64,000 nucleotides of DNA from Pseudoalteromonas sp. GCY (GTDB lineage Bacteria > Pseudomonadota > Gammaproteobacteria > Enterobacterales > Alteromonadaceae), in NCBI RefSeq assembly GCF_016695175.1, contig NZ_CP068023.1, positions 4,068,501-4,132,500 on the forward strand. Direction: 5' to 3'. The position numbers and the translations under genes were made by a program. The stretch's first letter is position 1. The number at the start of each line of letters is the position of its first letter. Below the pieces are notes generated by a model. It did not search any database, was not told the DNA's origin, and saw only the letters and a list, made by a program, of their open reading frames with translations. Positions 50,932 through 59,900 of the stretch are shown one piece after another.

Positions 50932-52176
50932 TTATAACTGGCCTTTGATGCTAAATACTGGGTCAAACAACCAACGCAATAAAGAGCGTTCTTCTACCAC
51001 AATATCCGCATCAAGCGTCATACCTGCACGCAAGACTGTATCTTTACCATATGCTTTTACTACCTGTTCATCCAACGCAACCACTACACGGTACGCAGGC
51101 TCTTGAATAATGCCTGGCATGTTGGTTTCCTCAGGCAAGATAACACTGTTACTAAGCTCTACAATCTTTCCTTTGTATATACCAAACTTTTCGTAAGGAA
51201 ACGCATGGTAGCGCAATTTTGTTTCCTGCCCCTCTTTGATAAAACCAAAAGCCGAAGTTGGGATATAAACAATTGCTTGCATATCACTATGTTCAGGGAT
51301 GAGCGTCAGTAAATGCTGACCCATGGAGACATTTTTGCCAAGCTTAGCCAGCAATCCAGTGACGACACCGGATTGGGCCGCGCGGACTTCACCAAGTCGC
51401 TCTTGTTCAATCGATGATATTTGGATCAATAGATCAGCTTGCTGCGATTGCAGCTGAGAAATTCGGTTTTGATGTTCAATCGGCAATTTCGCCAATTGAT
51501 TTTTGATGTTTTTAAGCTGTGACTCAAGCGCTATGCGTTCTGAACGGATTGAAGAAGCTTGCTGCTTTAGTGAAAGTAGGGTGTCTTTTTGGCGCTGTAA
51601 TTCTAGTTCAGAAATATAACCAGTGCCTTTTAACGTCGCAATTTGCGATACTAAATCTTGATTAAGTAGTAGCCGCTCTTGGAACGTGCTTGCTTGGCTC
51701 TCAAGTTCTTTTAGTTTTTCTTTTGCGGTCGTTTCTTGTTGCTGTAGCTCTTCAATGTCAAGCTGGTACTGTCCACGTAGTTGTTCTATCTGCTGTAGTA
51801 AGTTCTTTTGCTGAAAGCGATATTGATTCAGCAATGCTTGATTCAACTCAGTGGCTTCGGTGCTATGTTTTGCAGATGCAATTCGCAGCAAAGGTTGCCC
51901 AGCAGCGACTTGTTCACCCTCTTTGACCAATACTTCAGACACCACCCCCTGTTGCATTGCAGCAACACGCAGCAGTCCACCACTGGGTTCAATAACGCCA
52001 GATACTCTTTCCTTTCTGGTATAGCTACCACTTGATAGAAACACGATACTTAAAATCACAACCGTTAAAATGAGTAATCCCAGGGTCTTAAATACGGGCG
52101 GTTGGATTAAGCTAATTGTGCCCTCTAAGCGGTGCTGTTTATGCTCTAACACCTCACGGCGAAATAAATTTTCCAT
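50932..52176 (-). CDS. HlyD-family adaptor of the lanthipeptide exporter
   Basis: A 414-residue membrane-fusion protein. One TM helix (LGLLILTVVILSIVFLSSG, about 32-50) is followed by a lipoyl half (GVVSEVLVKEGEQVAAGQPLLRI), a long coiled coil of about 150 residues (about 110-260), the second lipoyl half (VRAAQSGVVTGLLAKLGKNVSMGQHLLTLIP), and a beta-barrel with the family's C-terminal RVVVALDEQ. It bridges the inner-membrane exporter LanT to an outer-membrane channel. It is first in the exporter operon, with glmU's terminator (52256-52284) isolating it from the upstream gene. Adaptors of this type are expected in Gram-negative peptide exporters but absent from Gram-positive lanthipeptide loci. 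Confidence 0.9.
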   Translation of the reverse strand: MENLFRREVLEHKQHRLEGTISLIQPPVFKTLGLLILTVVILSIVFLSSGSYTRKERVSGVIEPSGGLLRVAAMQQGVVSEVLVKEGEQVAAGQPLLRIASAKHSTEATELNQALLNQYRFQQKNLLQQIEQLRGQYQLDIEELQQQETTAKEKLKELESQASTFQERLLLNQDLVSQIATLKGTGYISELELQRQKDTLLSLKQQASSIRSERIALESQLKNIKNQLAKLPIEHQNRISQLQSQQADLLIQISSIEQERLGEVRAAQSGVVTGLLAKLGKNVSMGQHLLTLIPEHSDMQAIVYIPTSAFGFIKEGQETKLRYHAFPYEKFGIYKGKIVELSNSVILPEETNMPGIIQEPAYRVVVALDEQVVKAYGKDTVLRAGMTLDADIVVEERSLLRWLFDPVFSIKGQL

Positions 52177-52255
52177 AGCACTTATCGGGTAATATTATTG
52201 TTAATATTTTTTTATTGAAAATACAATGTACCACGGGTGGTAACAGAAAGGAATG

Positions 52256-52284
52256 AAATAAGGCAAGTCACACTTGCCTTATTT
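52256..52284 (-). terminator. Rho-independent terminator after glmU
   Basis: AAATAAGGCAAGT (52256-52268) pairs perfectly with ACTTGCCTTATTT (52272-52284) across a three-base loop, ending in a T-run on the minus strand. It lies between the glmU stop and the adaptor gene of the lanthipeptide exporter. Confidence 0.85.
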
Positions 52285-52335
52285 AGGTTTGGAAAGATTT
52301 AACGCTATCTGTATGATATTAAAAATTAAATAATA

Positions 52336-53697
52336 TTATGACTTCTTAATTGGACGCTGCCAGCCATCCAAGTTACGCTGTTTTCCTCGCGCGACTGCCA
52401 ATTGCTCATCTTTAACACTTGAGGTAATCACTGAACCTGCACCAATCGTTGCCGTACTACCAATTTCAACCGGTGCAACGAGTGATGAATTAGAGCCAAT
52501 AAAGGCATTATCACCGATAATGGTTTTAGACTTATTCACACCGTCATAGTTACAAGTGATGGTGCCGGCACCAATATTCACTTTTTCCCCAATTTCAGCA
52601 TCTCCAAGGTAGGTCAAGTGATTAGCTTTTGAGCCTTTACCCAAACGAGACTTTTTCATCTCTACGAAATTACCGATATGAGAATCTTCTTCCATTATCG
52701 CGCCAGGACGCAAGCGAGCAAATGGACCTAAAGTACACTTATCAGCGACCAGCGCATCTTCGATAAGCGTATTAGCTTTAATAACTACGCCATTGCCGAT
52801 TTTACAGTTTTTCAGTACGCAGTTAGGACCAATAACGACATCATCGCCAATTTCAACATGGCCTTCAAATATCACGTTAACATCAATCTGAACATCTTCG
52901 CCAGTTGTTACCTGTCCACGCACATCGATGCGAGCAGGATCCGCTAAACTAGCACCATTAATCATCAAGGTTTCAGCTTGCCAAGTTTGATAAGCGCGCT
53001 CTAAAGCAGCAAGTTGCACACGATTATTCGCACCTTCTACTTCCATTTCATCATCAGGCTGTGCAGAGGTAATTTCTACCCCTTCGCTGTGCGCCATCGC
53101 CACGATATCAGTGAGATAATATTCACCTTGTGCGTTATTGTTCGATAGCTGTCCAAGCCACTTTTTCAATAATCCACCGTTAGCCGCCATTATGCCTGTA
53201 TTGATCTCGGTAATAGCAAGTTGCTCCGCAGAGGCATCTTTTTGTTCGACAATACCAACCAATTTGCCACTTTCTCGCAGCATACGGCCGTAACCAGTCG
53301 GGTTGGCTAAATCAACAGTGAGTACCGCAAGGCCGTTATCTGGCGTCACATCCAGCAAACGCTGTAGCGTGCTCAGCTTTGTGAGAGGCACATCACCATA
53401 GAGGATCAGTACTTTATCGTCATCACCAATATGCTCCTTTGCTACCGCGACAGCATGACCAGTACCCAACTGCTCAGATTGATGCACCCAGTTCACTTCA
53501 TTATGTGATAACGCGGCTTGTAGCTGCTGCGCACCATGACCGAAAACTAAATTGGTAGACTGCGCGCCCAATGAGACCGCATTGTCGATAACATGCTGAA
53601 CCATTGGCTTTCCAGCGATAGGGTGAAGTACTTTTGGCAACTTAGAGCGCATGCGAGTGCCTTTGCCCGCAGCAAGAATAATTGTATTTAACGGCAT
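52336..53697 (-). CDS. glmU: Bifunctional GlcNAc-1-P uridyltransferase / GlcN-1-P acetyltransferase GlmU
   Basis: A 453-residue bifunctional cytoplasmic enzyme that acetylates glucosamine-1-phosphate and then forms UDP-GlcNAc. The N-terminal uridyltransferase domain has [20 protein letters not shown] near residue 8 and LYGDVPL near 102. The C-terminal left-handed beta-helix (about 250-450) shows hexapeptide repeats, with the active-site [12 protein letters not shown] segment near 360 and CNYDGVNK near 385. A GTG two codons upstream is possible; the ATG at 53697 has AGGA ten bases ahead. It is on the same strand as the regulator-glmS pair 51 kb away, whereas in many relatives these genes are adjacent. 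Confidence 0.96.
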   Translation of the reverse strand: MPLNTIILAAGKGTRMRSKLPKVLHPIAGKPMVQHVIDNAVSLGAQSTNLVFGHGAQQLQAALSHNEVNWVHQSEQLGTGHAVAVAKEHIGDDDKVLILYGDVPLTKLSTLQRLLDVTPDNGLAVLTVDLANPTGYGRMLRESGKLVGIVEQKDASAEQLAITEINTGIMAANGGLLKKWLGQLSNNNAQGEYYLTDIVAMAHSEGVEITSAQPDDEMEVEGANNRVQLAALERAYQTWQAETLMINGASLADPARIDVRGQVTTGEDVQIDVNVIFEGHVEIGDDVVIGPNCVLKNCKIGNGVVIKANTLIEDALVADKCTLGPFARLRPGAIMEEDSHIGNFVEMKKSRLGKGSKANHLTYLGDAEIGEKVNIGAGTITCNYDGVNKSKTIIGDNAFIGSNSSLVAPVEIGSTATIGAGSVITSSVKDEQLAVARGKQRNLDGWQRPIKKS

Positions 53698-54023
53698 GAA
53701 CACAGGATCCTTTTTCTTGTGTCAAAAAACAAACGTACGGTTCAATACTCTTGTCTTTAATCCGGTCACTTCATTGTGCACCGTAATACTAAAATGGCTT
53801 TAGCAGACAACAAGCACTTACTAAGTACAAATTGCGCAATATTGTAGCGAGGATTGGTGAGAAAGGTAAGAGTGTACTTTTCTTCCACACAGCGGTTTAG
53901 TCAAAAAATACGTTAAAAGAATGTAATAGTACCTACAACACAGTCAGCTGAATCGTTTTAACACGCTAAAAGCAAGCTAAAGTGGCACGAAGCTTACGCT
54001 TCGCGCCACTCAATGTTCAGCTT
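53698..54023. other. Intergenic stretch before glmU
   Basis: A 326-base stretch with no convincing gene. It holds the terminator hairpin at 53981-54010 near the right end. On the minus strand there is a weak promoter-like pair for glmU near 53780-53815 (TTGTCT with TATTAC 16 bases on). The rest is AT-rich with nothing I recognise. Confidence 0.5.
53981..54010 (-). terminator. Terminator-like hairpin at the end of the NRPS operon
   Basis: On the plus strand AGTGGC-A-CGAAGC (53981-53993) pairs with GCTTCG-C-GCCACT (53998-54010) with one internal mismatch and a four-base loop. It follows the stop of the 69-residue gene. The T-run on the minus strand is only TTT. Confidence 0.6.
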
Positions 54024-54233
54024 CTATTTGGCTGGAGATTGAGGTGGAGTCGGCGTGGTTGGAACTGGTCCGCCATCCCCTTTGGTAACGGTTACATGGC
54101 GCTCTTTCACCACTTTACCACCAACGGTGTACTGAGATTCTTTCACCGTCACTTCACTTTCTGCTCCAACAGCTTCGATATCCGTATTTTTTGGCGTTTC
54201 TGGGGTCTTGCGACCTTTGATAAAATCAAACAT
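54024..54233 (-). CDS. Small protein of unknown function at the end of the NRPS operon
   Basis: A 69-residue protein I do not recognise. It opens MFDFIKGRKTPETPKNTD, has a middle region with alternating beta-like residues (SEVTVKESQYTVGGKVVKERHVTVTKGD), and ends in a Pro/Thr-rich tail (PVPTTPTPPQSPAK). There is no signal peptide or TM helix. AAGGAG lies six bases before the ATG, a strong ribosome site that argues for real expression. It starts 14 bases after the exporter stop on the same strand and is followed by a terminator, so it is the last gene of the NRPS operon. It is not MbtH, whose NxExQxSxWP motif is missing. Confidence 0.65.
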   Translation of the reverse strand: MFDFIKGRKTPETPKNTDIEAVGAESEVTVKESQYTVGGKVVKERHVTVTKGDGGPVPTTPTPPQSPAK

Positions 54234-54247
54234 ATGTGCTCCTTTAA

Positions 54248-55867
54248 TTATGCAGCTTGTTGTTTTTTCTGGTTCAATTCTTCAGCCTGTCCCTGATCGA
54301 ACTTGATATGGCGATCAGCGAGGTGGAAATATTTGTCATCATGAGTGACTGCAATCACGGTTTTACCTTGCGATTTCAACCATGGCAGTAATTCCTGATA
54401 AAATAGCGCTCTAAAATGTGGGTCTTGGTCCGCAGCCCATTCATCTAGCACGTAGATATCTTTATCTTCGAGAATTGAGGCGATCAATGCCAAACGCTTT
54501 CTCTGTCCTTGGGAAAACTGTGTAGCGGAAAACCCTTCCTCATCCACGCTTAGCTTGTGATCCAATTGAAACTGAGCCAGCAATGTATTCGCCCTTTCTC
54601 TATCTACTGGGTCACCTTTAGCATCTAACAGCTCGCGATAAAGGTAGAAATCAGGCAGCACCATCGTAATTTTATCTCTGTAACTATCAAGTTGAGCTGC
54701 ATGTACTTCTTGTTCATCCACTTTTATTACGCCCTTTGAGGGTGTGTAAAGACCCAATAGCAAGTGTAAGAATGTTGACTTACCACTGCCGTTACCACCG
54801 GTAATAAAAATAATTTCTCCTTTATTAAACGTCAGGTTCAGTTTTGGCAAAGAAAAAGCCGTATCTTCTCCTTTCGCTTCATAAGCGAAAGAGACATCTT
54901 TAAAAACTAACTTATTCCAGTTGTCTGAAAGCGACGCGTGCTCATCCGTAGTTAATTCACCTTGTTCACTGCCCAGCTGTAAAGATTCGATTTTTTGCAT
55001 TGAAACGCGTGCCCTAGCGATGTTTTGCCATAGGTTCATCACGTAACCGAATGGTGCTGCAATGTAAGTTACGATAAGGATATAACTCATTACTAATTCG
55101 GTGCGCTGTAGATAATGACTGACCGCAACTATGGTGCCCAACGTGATGAAAATCACGACCTGACTTATATTGCGGTTAATGTCCCAGGCAAAGCCATACT
55201 CACGCTCGCTGCTGCGTAACTCAGTCATCACTGGCTGCAGACGTTTTTCAAAAAAGTACTGGCGTCTCGCTTTGTTAACTGTTAATTGTTTCGCGCCATC
55301 TAAAATCCCCTTATAGCCTTCAAATACATGATCTTGATGTTCACGCATTTGGTTCGCAGCCTTGGTTATTTTTGTCATTACTATTTTTGTGATTAAAAAC
55401 GACACTAGTGCTGCTAATACAAGAATGCCAAACATCACTTCAGACAGTACAAATAGATAACCGAAACAAGCCAACAACAGAAAACTGTTATAAACGAAAG
55501 CAGGCATCTCAGCGAGCGCCCCCGAGATAGCATTCACGTCATTGGTCAGAACGTTATATAGTCGTGCTCTACCTGCTTTTTCTAGTTTGTCATAATCGGT
55601 TCCCAAAATACGACTAACGAGGTTTTGGCGCACACTGTTTACTGTGCCTGCACTGTATTGAGAGAGAAAGTAACTTGTCGTCATTGAAGCCGCTAATAAA
55701 AACGTGACTAATACCGCAAACACAACAACCTCTAGAGGCTGAAAACCTGTTTCCCCACTTTCCCCTATCATATGAAACAAAGCTATCGATGTAGCCGCTG
55801 TAAACAAACTAGCGAGCCCCGATAAGAACATGATCTTTTTGAATTTTTTAATATAGTAAAGCAACAT
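54248..55867 (-). CDS. Cyclic-peptide-type ABC exporter (SyrD/PvdE family)
   Basis: A 539-residue half-transporter with fused membrane and ATPase domains. Six TM helices span about residues 10-300. The ATPase has Walker A GGNGSGKST near 355, signature FSQGQRKR near 455, and Walker B IYVLDEWAADQDP near 475. The DEWAADQDP form is characteristic of the SyrD/PvdE group that exports nonribosomal peptides and siderophores to the periplasm. The open frame begins 13 codons earlier, but the ATG at 55867 has CAGG eight bases ahead and is preferred. It lies between the dioxygenase and the small protein in the NRPS operon, so it should export the NRPS product. Confidence 0.9.
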   Translation of the reverse strand: MLLYYIKKFKKIMFLSGLASLFTAATSIALFHMIGESGETGFQPLEVVVFAVLVTFLLAASMTTSYFLSQYSAGTVNSVRQNLVSRILGTDYDKLEKAGRARLYNVLTNDVNAISGALAEMPAFVYNSFLLLACFGYLFVLSEVMFGILVLAALVSFLITKIVMTKITKAANQMREHQDHVFEGYKGILDGAKQLTVNKARRQYFFEKRLQPVMTELRSSEREYGFAWDINRNISQVVIFITLGTIVAVSHYLQRTELVMSYILIVTYIAAPFGYVMNLWQNIARARVSMQKIESLQLGSEQGELTTDEHASLSDNWNKLVFKDVSFAYEAKGEDTAFSLPKLNLTFNKGEIIFITGGNGSGKSTFLHLLLGLYTPSKGVIKVDEQEVHAAQLDSYRDKITMVLPDFYLYRELLDAKGDPVDRERANTLLAQFQLDHKLSVDEEGFSATQFSQGQRKRLALIASILEDKDIYVLDEWAADQDPHFRALFYQELLPWLKSQGKTVIAVTHDDKYFHLADRHIKFDQGQAEELNQKKQQAA

Positions 55868-55886
55868 AATAAACCTGCTATTTTGG

Positions 55887-55904
55887 GGCTCGTAGCCACG
55901 AGCC
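55887..55904 (-). other. Hairpin between the dioxygenase and exporter genes
   Basis: GGCTCGT (55887-55893) and ACGAGCC (55898-55904) pair around a four-base loop. It lies in the 48-base gap within the NRPS operon and has no T-run. It could tune expression of the exporter. Confidence 0.4.
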
Positions 55905-55915
55905 ACATGACTAAC

Positions 55916-56926
55916 TTATAGTTCCACTGGCTCGCCCATTGAAACAACTATCCGACGCTCGCCTTTGAATGGGTCGCGGCCGTGTGATACCAACATGTTG
56001 TCCATCAGTAACACATCGCCTTTTTCCCACAGGAAAGTTACGGTCGCTTTTTTATAGGCTTCATTAATATGCTCAATCACGTCATCTGGGATCACAGAAC
56101 CGTCGCCATACATTGTGTTATAAGTTAACGCTTCTTCCCCAAATTGAGACACCAACTCTTTTCTAATCACTGGACACAGGCTCGACGGGTGCCAGAATGC
56201 AGCATGGTTAAACCACACCTTTTCACCGGTATGAATGTGATCACGAATAGCAGGACGCACTTGGCGAGTACGGATTTGATCGGCGCTGATAATTTCCAAC
56301 TCAACATCCGCTTTCTGACAGTATGCTTTAACTTCTTCAATATCATCAGTGTTGAATGCTTTTTGCCAAGTAGGACCTAAGCCATTGCCATAGTTGCGCA
56401 CTAACATCCAACCATGCTGTTCAAACTTGGCTTTAATATCAGCGTCAATATAGTCATGCACTTTTCTAACGTCAGCGATAGGCGTCGCACCGCGCTCCTC
56501 TGCTGGGATCATGCAGCTAAATGCAATCTTCATTGGCCATTGTTTAACGTATGACAATTCGTTGTGCTGTGCGATGCTCAATTCATTAGGAAACTCAGTT
56601 GAGGTGTAAGCACCTTTGCCGAGATTGGTGCGAGGTGTCGCGCCTTCCATATATTTTGCGAGTGTCGGAATAAACTCATTTGCGACGTCACGGAAGTCGT
56701 CTTCATTCTGTAGATTAAAACCACGTAATAGAATCGCACCGTATTGTTTCAGCTGCTGATCTATTTTTTCTGCATTGTCAGCAACCCACTGCGCGGCACT
56801 GTGTGTTCCGCTAGTATCTTCAATTACAAGCGGGAAATCTGGACCTTCAGGTAAAAAACGCTCCTGAAGTGCAGCTGGCATTTGACCGTTGTATTGCTCT
56901 TTGAAAATTACAGTATCTTTTAACAT
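55916..56926 (-). CDS. TauD/TfdA-family dioxygenase, SyrP-like
   Basis: A 336-residue Fe(II)/2-oxoglutarate dioxygenase. The iron ligands are His121 and Glu123 (AQHNELSY) and His315 (VSHGRDPF), with Arg324 or Arg325 (GERRIVV) for 2-oxoglutarate. HNE replaces the HxD of TauD, as in the SyrP-type group. AAGGAAAT precedes the ATG. It follows the NRPS by 19 bases. Members of this group hydroxylate amino acids held on NRPS carrier domains (SyrP on Asp in syringomycin). The residue it acts on here is not known: neither module in the window is predicted to load Asp. Confidence 0.87.
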   Translation of the reverse strand: MLKDTVIFKEQYNGQMPAALQERFLPEGPDFPLVIEDTSGTHSAAQWVADNAEKIDQQLKQYGAILLRGFNLQNEDDFRDVANEFIPTLAKYMEGATPRTNLGKGAYTSTEFPNELSIAQHNELSYVKQWPMKIAFSCMIPAEERGATPIADVRKVHDYIDADIKAKFEQHGWMLVRNYGNGLGPTWQKAFNTDDIEEVKAYCQKADVELEIISADQIRTRQVRPAIRDHIHTGEKVWFNHAAFWHPSSLCPVIRKELVSQFGEEALTYNTMYGDGSVIPDDVIEHINEAYKKATVTFLWEKGDVLLMDNMLVSHGRDPFKGERRIVVSMGEPVEL

Positions 56927-56945
56927 GGATATTTCCTTTTATATT

Positions 56946-59900
56946 TTAGTTTAAATGTTTATTAATCAGTGTTTTAAGTTCGTTTTCTTTCATGATGGCA
57001 TGATGATCTGTGTCCTCAATGCCAAATGCTTCACAATGTGATAAACGTGTTGACCATCCCTCTACAGCCGTAAAATCGCTGGCGTAAATTAGCCGAGCAC
57101 TGGATGCAGAAGGAATACAGGTATGGGCTGAAAATAATGCATGGTTATGGCTCAATATCTGCCACTGCATCTGTAAATCCATCAAGGTAAACGCTTCAGA
57201 GACTAGGTGTTGTGTCACACACAACTGATGAAGCATCGCCAGACGTTGCTCGTGATCCAAATGCTGTACATCTTCAACGGCAATGCCATCCAGCGACACC
57301 CCAAGTTCTTCGGCAAAAGCACCTAACCGCTGTAATTCACTTTGTTCAATATTTCTATTTAGTTCAGGAACATATGAATCAATCATGGTCAGACTAAGTA
57401 CTTTTTCTTGTGCCAACCTTTGCATGGTGTGACCAATTACTCCACCCATCGACCAACCGATCAGATGATAATTCGGGTGCTCGATATCAGCCTCAAGCAA
57501 AGACAGATAATGCGTGGCCAGCGCAGTGATCGATCTAAATTGCAAGGTAGTGGATTGCAGCCCGTAAATAGGTGCATTCGTTTCCAATTCAGAAACCAAT
57601 TGTGCATAGCAAGTCAACTGACCACCCACAGGGTGAATAAACACAATCGGGGGTTGTTGGTCATCGCCTTCACGCAAACACACAAGTTGTTTAAGGTCAC
57701 CATAACTATCCATTGCATCCACTTTTGCCGCCAGTGAACTCAACGTTTGCTGCTGGAAAACATCTAGTGCATTGAGCTGCACATTGAACGTCTTTTTAAT
57801 TGCTCGGACTAGCGCGACCGCTTGTAATGAGTTACCACCTAGCTCAAAGAACGACGACCCCTTAAACAGCAGCGTATCCGTCGGTAGCCTTAATACTGCT
57901 TGCCACACCTCTGCTAACTTGCACTCCGTCGCAGTGCTTAAACTGTCCCCAGATGGCTCAACCTCGACTTGTGGTAATGCAGAAATATCCAGTTTGCCGT
58001 TGCGAGTAACAGGCCAGTGTGTCATGGCAATATATTGTTGAGGTACCATGTAGCTTGGTAATTTCGTACTTAATGTAGCGCTCAACTCAGTACTATCAAG
58101 TACTTCAGATACACCTTGTACATATGCCACAAGCATAGGAGTACCACTTGCTAAATAACTAATCATCACATGTGCCCTTACGACATCAGGCAAAGCGAAA
58201 AGATGCTGCTCTATTTCAGCCAATTCAATCCGATAGCCATTTAGTTTCACTTGAGAGTCAACACGACCTATGTAGTGCAAAATACCATCTGAAAAACGCA
58301 CGATATCGCCTGTTTTGTATAAACGAGCATGGCATGATTGGTGGTAACCAAACGGGTTATCAATAAAGCAGCTGGAAGTTAGCTCAGGTTTACCTAAATA
58401 CCCTTCTGCAACACCTTCACCACTGATATACAACTCCCCCCTCATTCCTTCAGCGACTAATCTTTGATGATCATCAAGCACATACAAACGAGTATTAGAT
58501 AACGGCAAACCTAAATGTGGACAGGAGCCTGAGATTTCAGCAACCGTTGCATTGACGGTACATTCTGTTGGACCATAAACGTTCAATGCTGTCCGATCAT
58601 GCAGGTGCTGCCACTTAACCAAACGCTGCCAAAGTGATTCAGAGATGGCTTCACCGCCTATGATAAGGTTTGGTAATTGCGCATCTAGGTCTTCGTCCAG
58701 CCACATTTCGACTAAGCTTGGCGTACAATCCAATACCGTCACGTTATTGTCGCTAAGGTATTCGCCCAGTTGTTGTGGTTGTAACTTAAGGGTTTCTGGT
58801 ATCGGTGTTAACGCCATTCCAGCTATCAGCTGCAATAGCCCCTGCAACGACGCATCAAAGACATAATTAGCATTCCATCCCCAGTTTTGTTCACCTTGGC
58901 ATATTGGCCAACGTTGCATCTCTTCCATCAATGAAACTGCATTGCGGTGCGATACCATGACACCTTTCGGTTGCCCTGTAGTACCTGAGGTGTATATCAC
59001 ATAGGCAAGATCCTCTGCCGACACGATAACGGGAGCAACTTCCCCTGCGACTTGTGCTACTTCTAGCATATTGACGGTGGTGCTTGGGCACTGAGCGCTA
59101 TCAAAACTCGTCTGATAAGCAGGCTGTGAAATCAGCAGACTGGCTTTAGCATCAGCTAGCACAAAATCTATCCGCTCTTGCGGCGCGCTTGGGTCTAGCG
59201 GCAAGTAAGCTGCGCCAGCAGTCATAATGGCTAACAAAGCAACAACCATCTCATCACTTTTGTCCATCTGCACAGCGACAACCTGTCCACGCTCAATACC
59301 ATGAACTGTCTGAAGCACTTGCGCACACTTTGCTACCCGCGATGCCAATGCTTGAAAGCTCCAACTTTGATCCTGCCAGTGAAGCGCGATGTTAGTTGCG
59401 TGCTTTGCTACAGTATCTGACCAACATGTGACCAAACTCTCGGCAACAACATGCTGCGTCGAGTCTAGCGGATTCAACTTAGCGAGTAGTGCCGTGGTTT
59501 GAGCTTTGTTACAAAGCGTCAACGCACTCATTGGTAAAGTCATGATATCGCGCTGCGAATTGCCTTTTACCAACGCGCGTAACAACTGCATCATCTGCTC
59601 GGACAATCGCTCAATACTCGATGCTTTAAATAGACTGGTGTCGTATACCCAATTAACAGTTAACTGGTGGTCAGACAGCTCAAAATGAACATCTAAATCA
59701 AACTTGGTTGTGATCTTCCCATCCGTTAGCGAGGTAAACTCAACACCTGATAAAGCCTCTATCGAGTCTGCTTTATCAAACCGGAAGCTATCTTCTCCAT
59801 CCGTAGTTAACATTATCTGGAATACTGGGCTTATCGCTGCGGAGCGATTCACATTAAGCGCATCAACTACTAAATCGAAAGGCACCAAATTATGTGATTG

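Noticed and set aside
54024..54233. MbtH-like protein
   Set aside because: Right size and neighbourhood, but the NxExQxSxWP-type motif and conserved tryptophans are missing.
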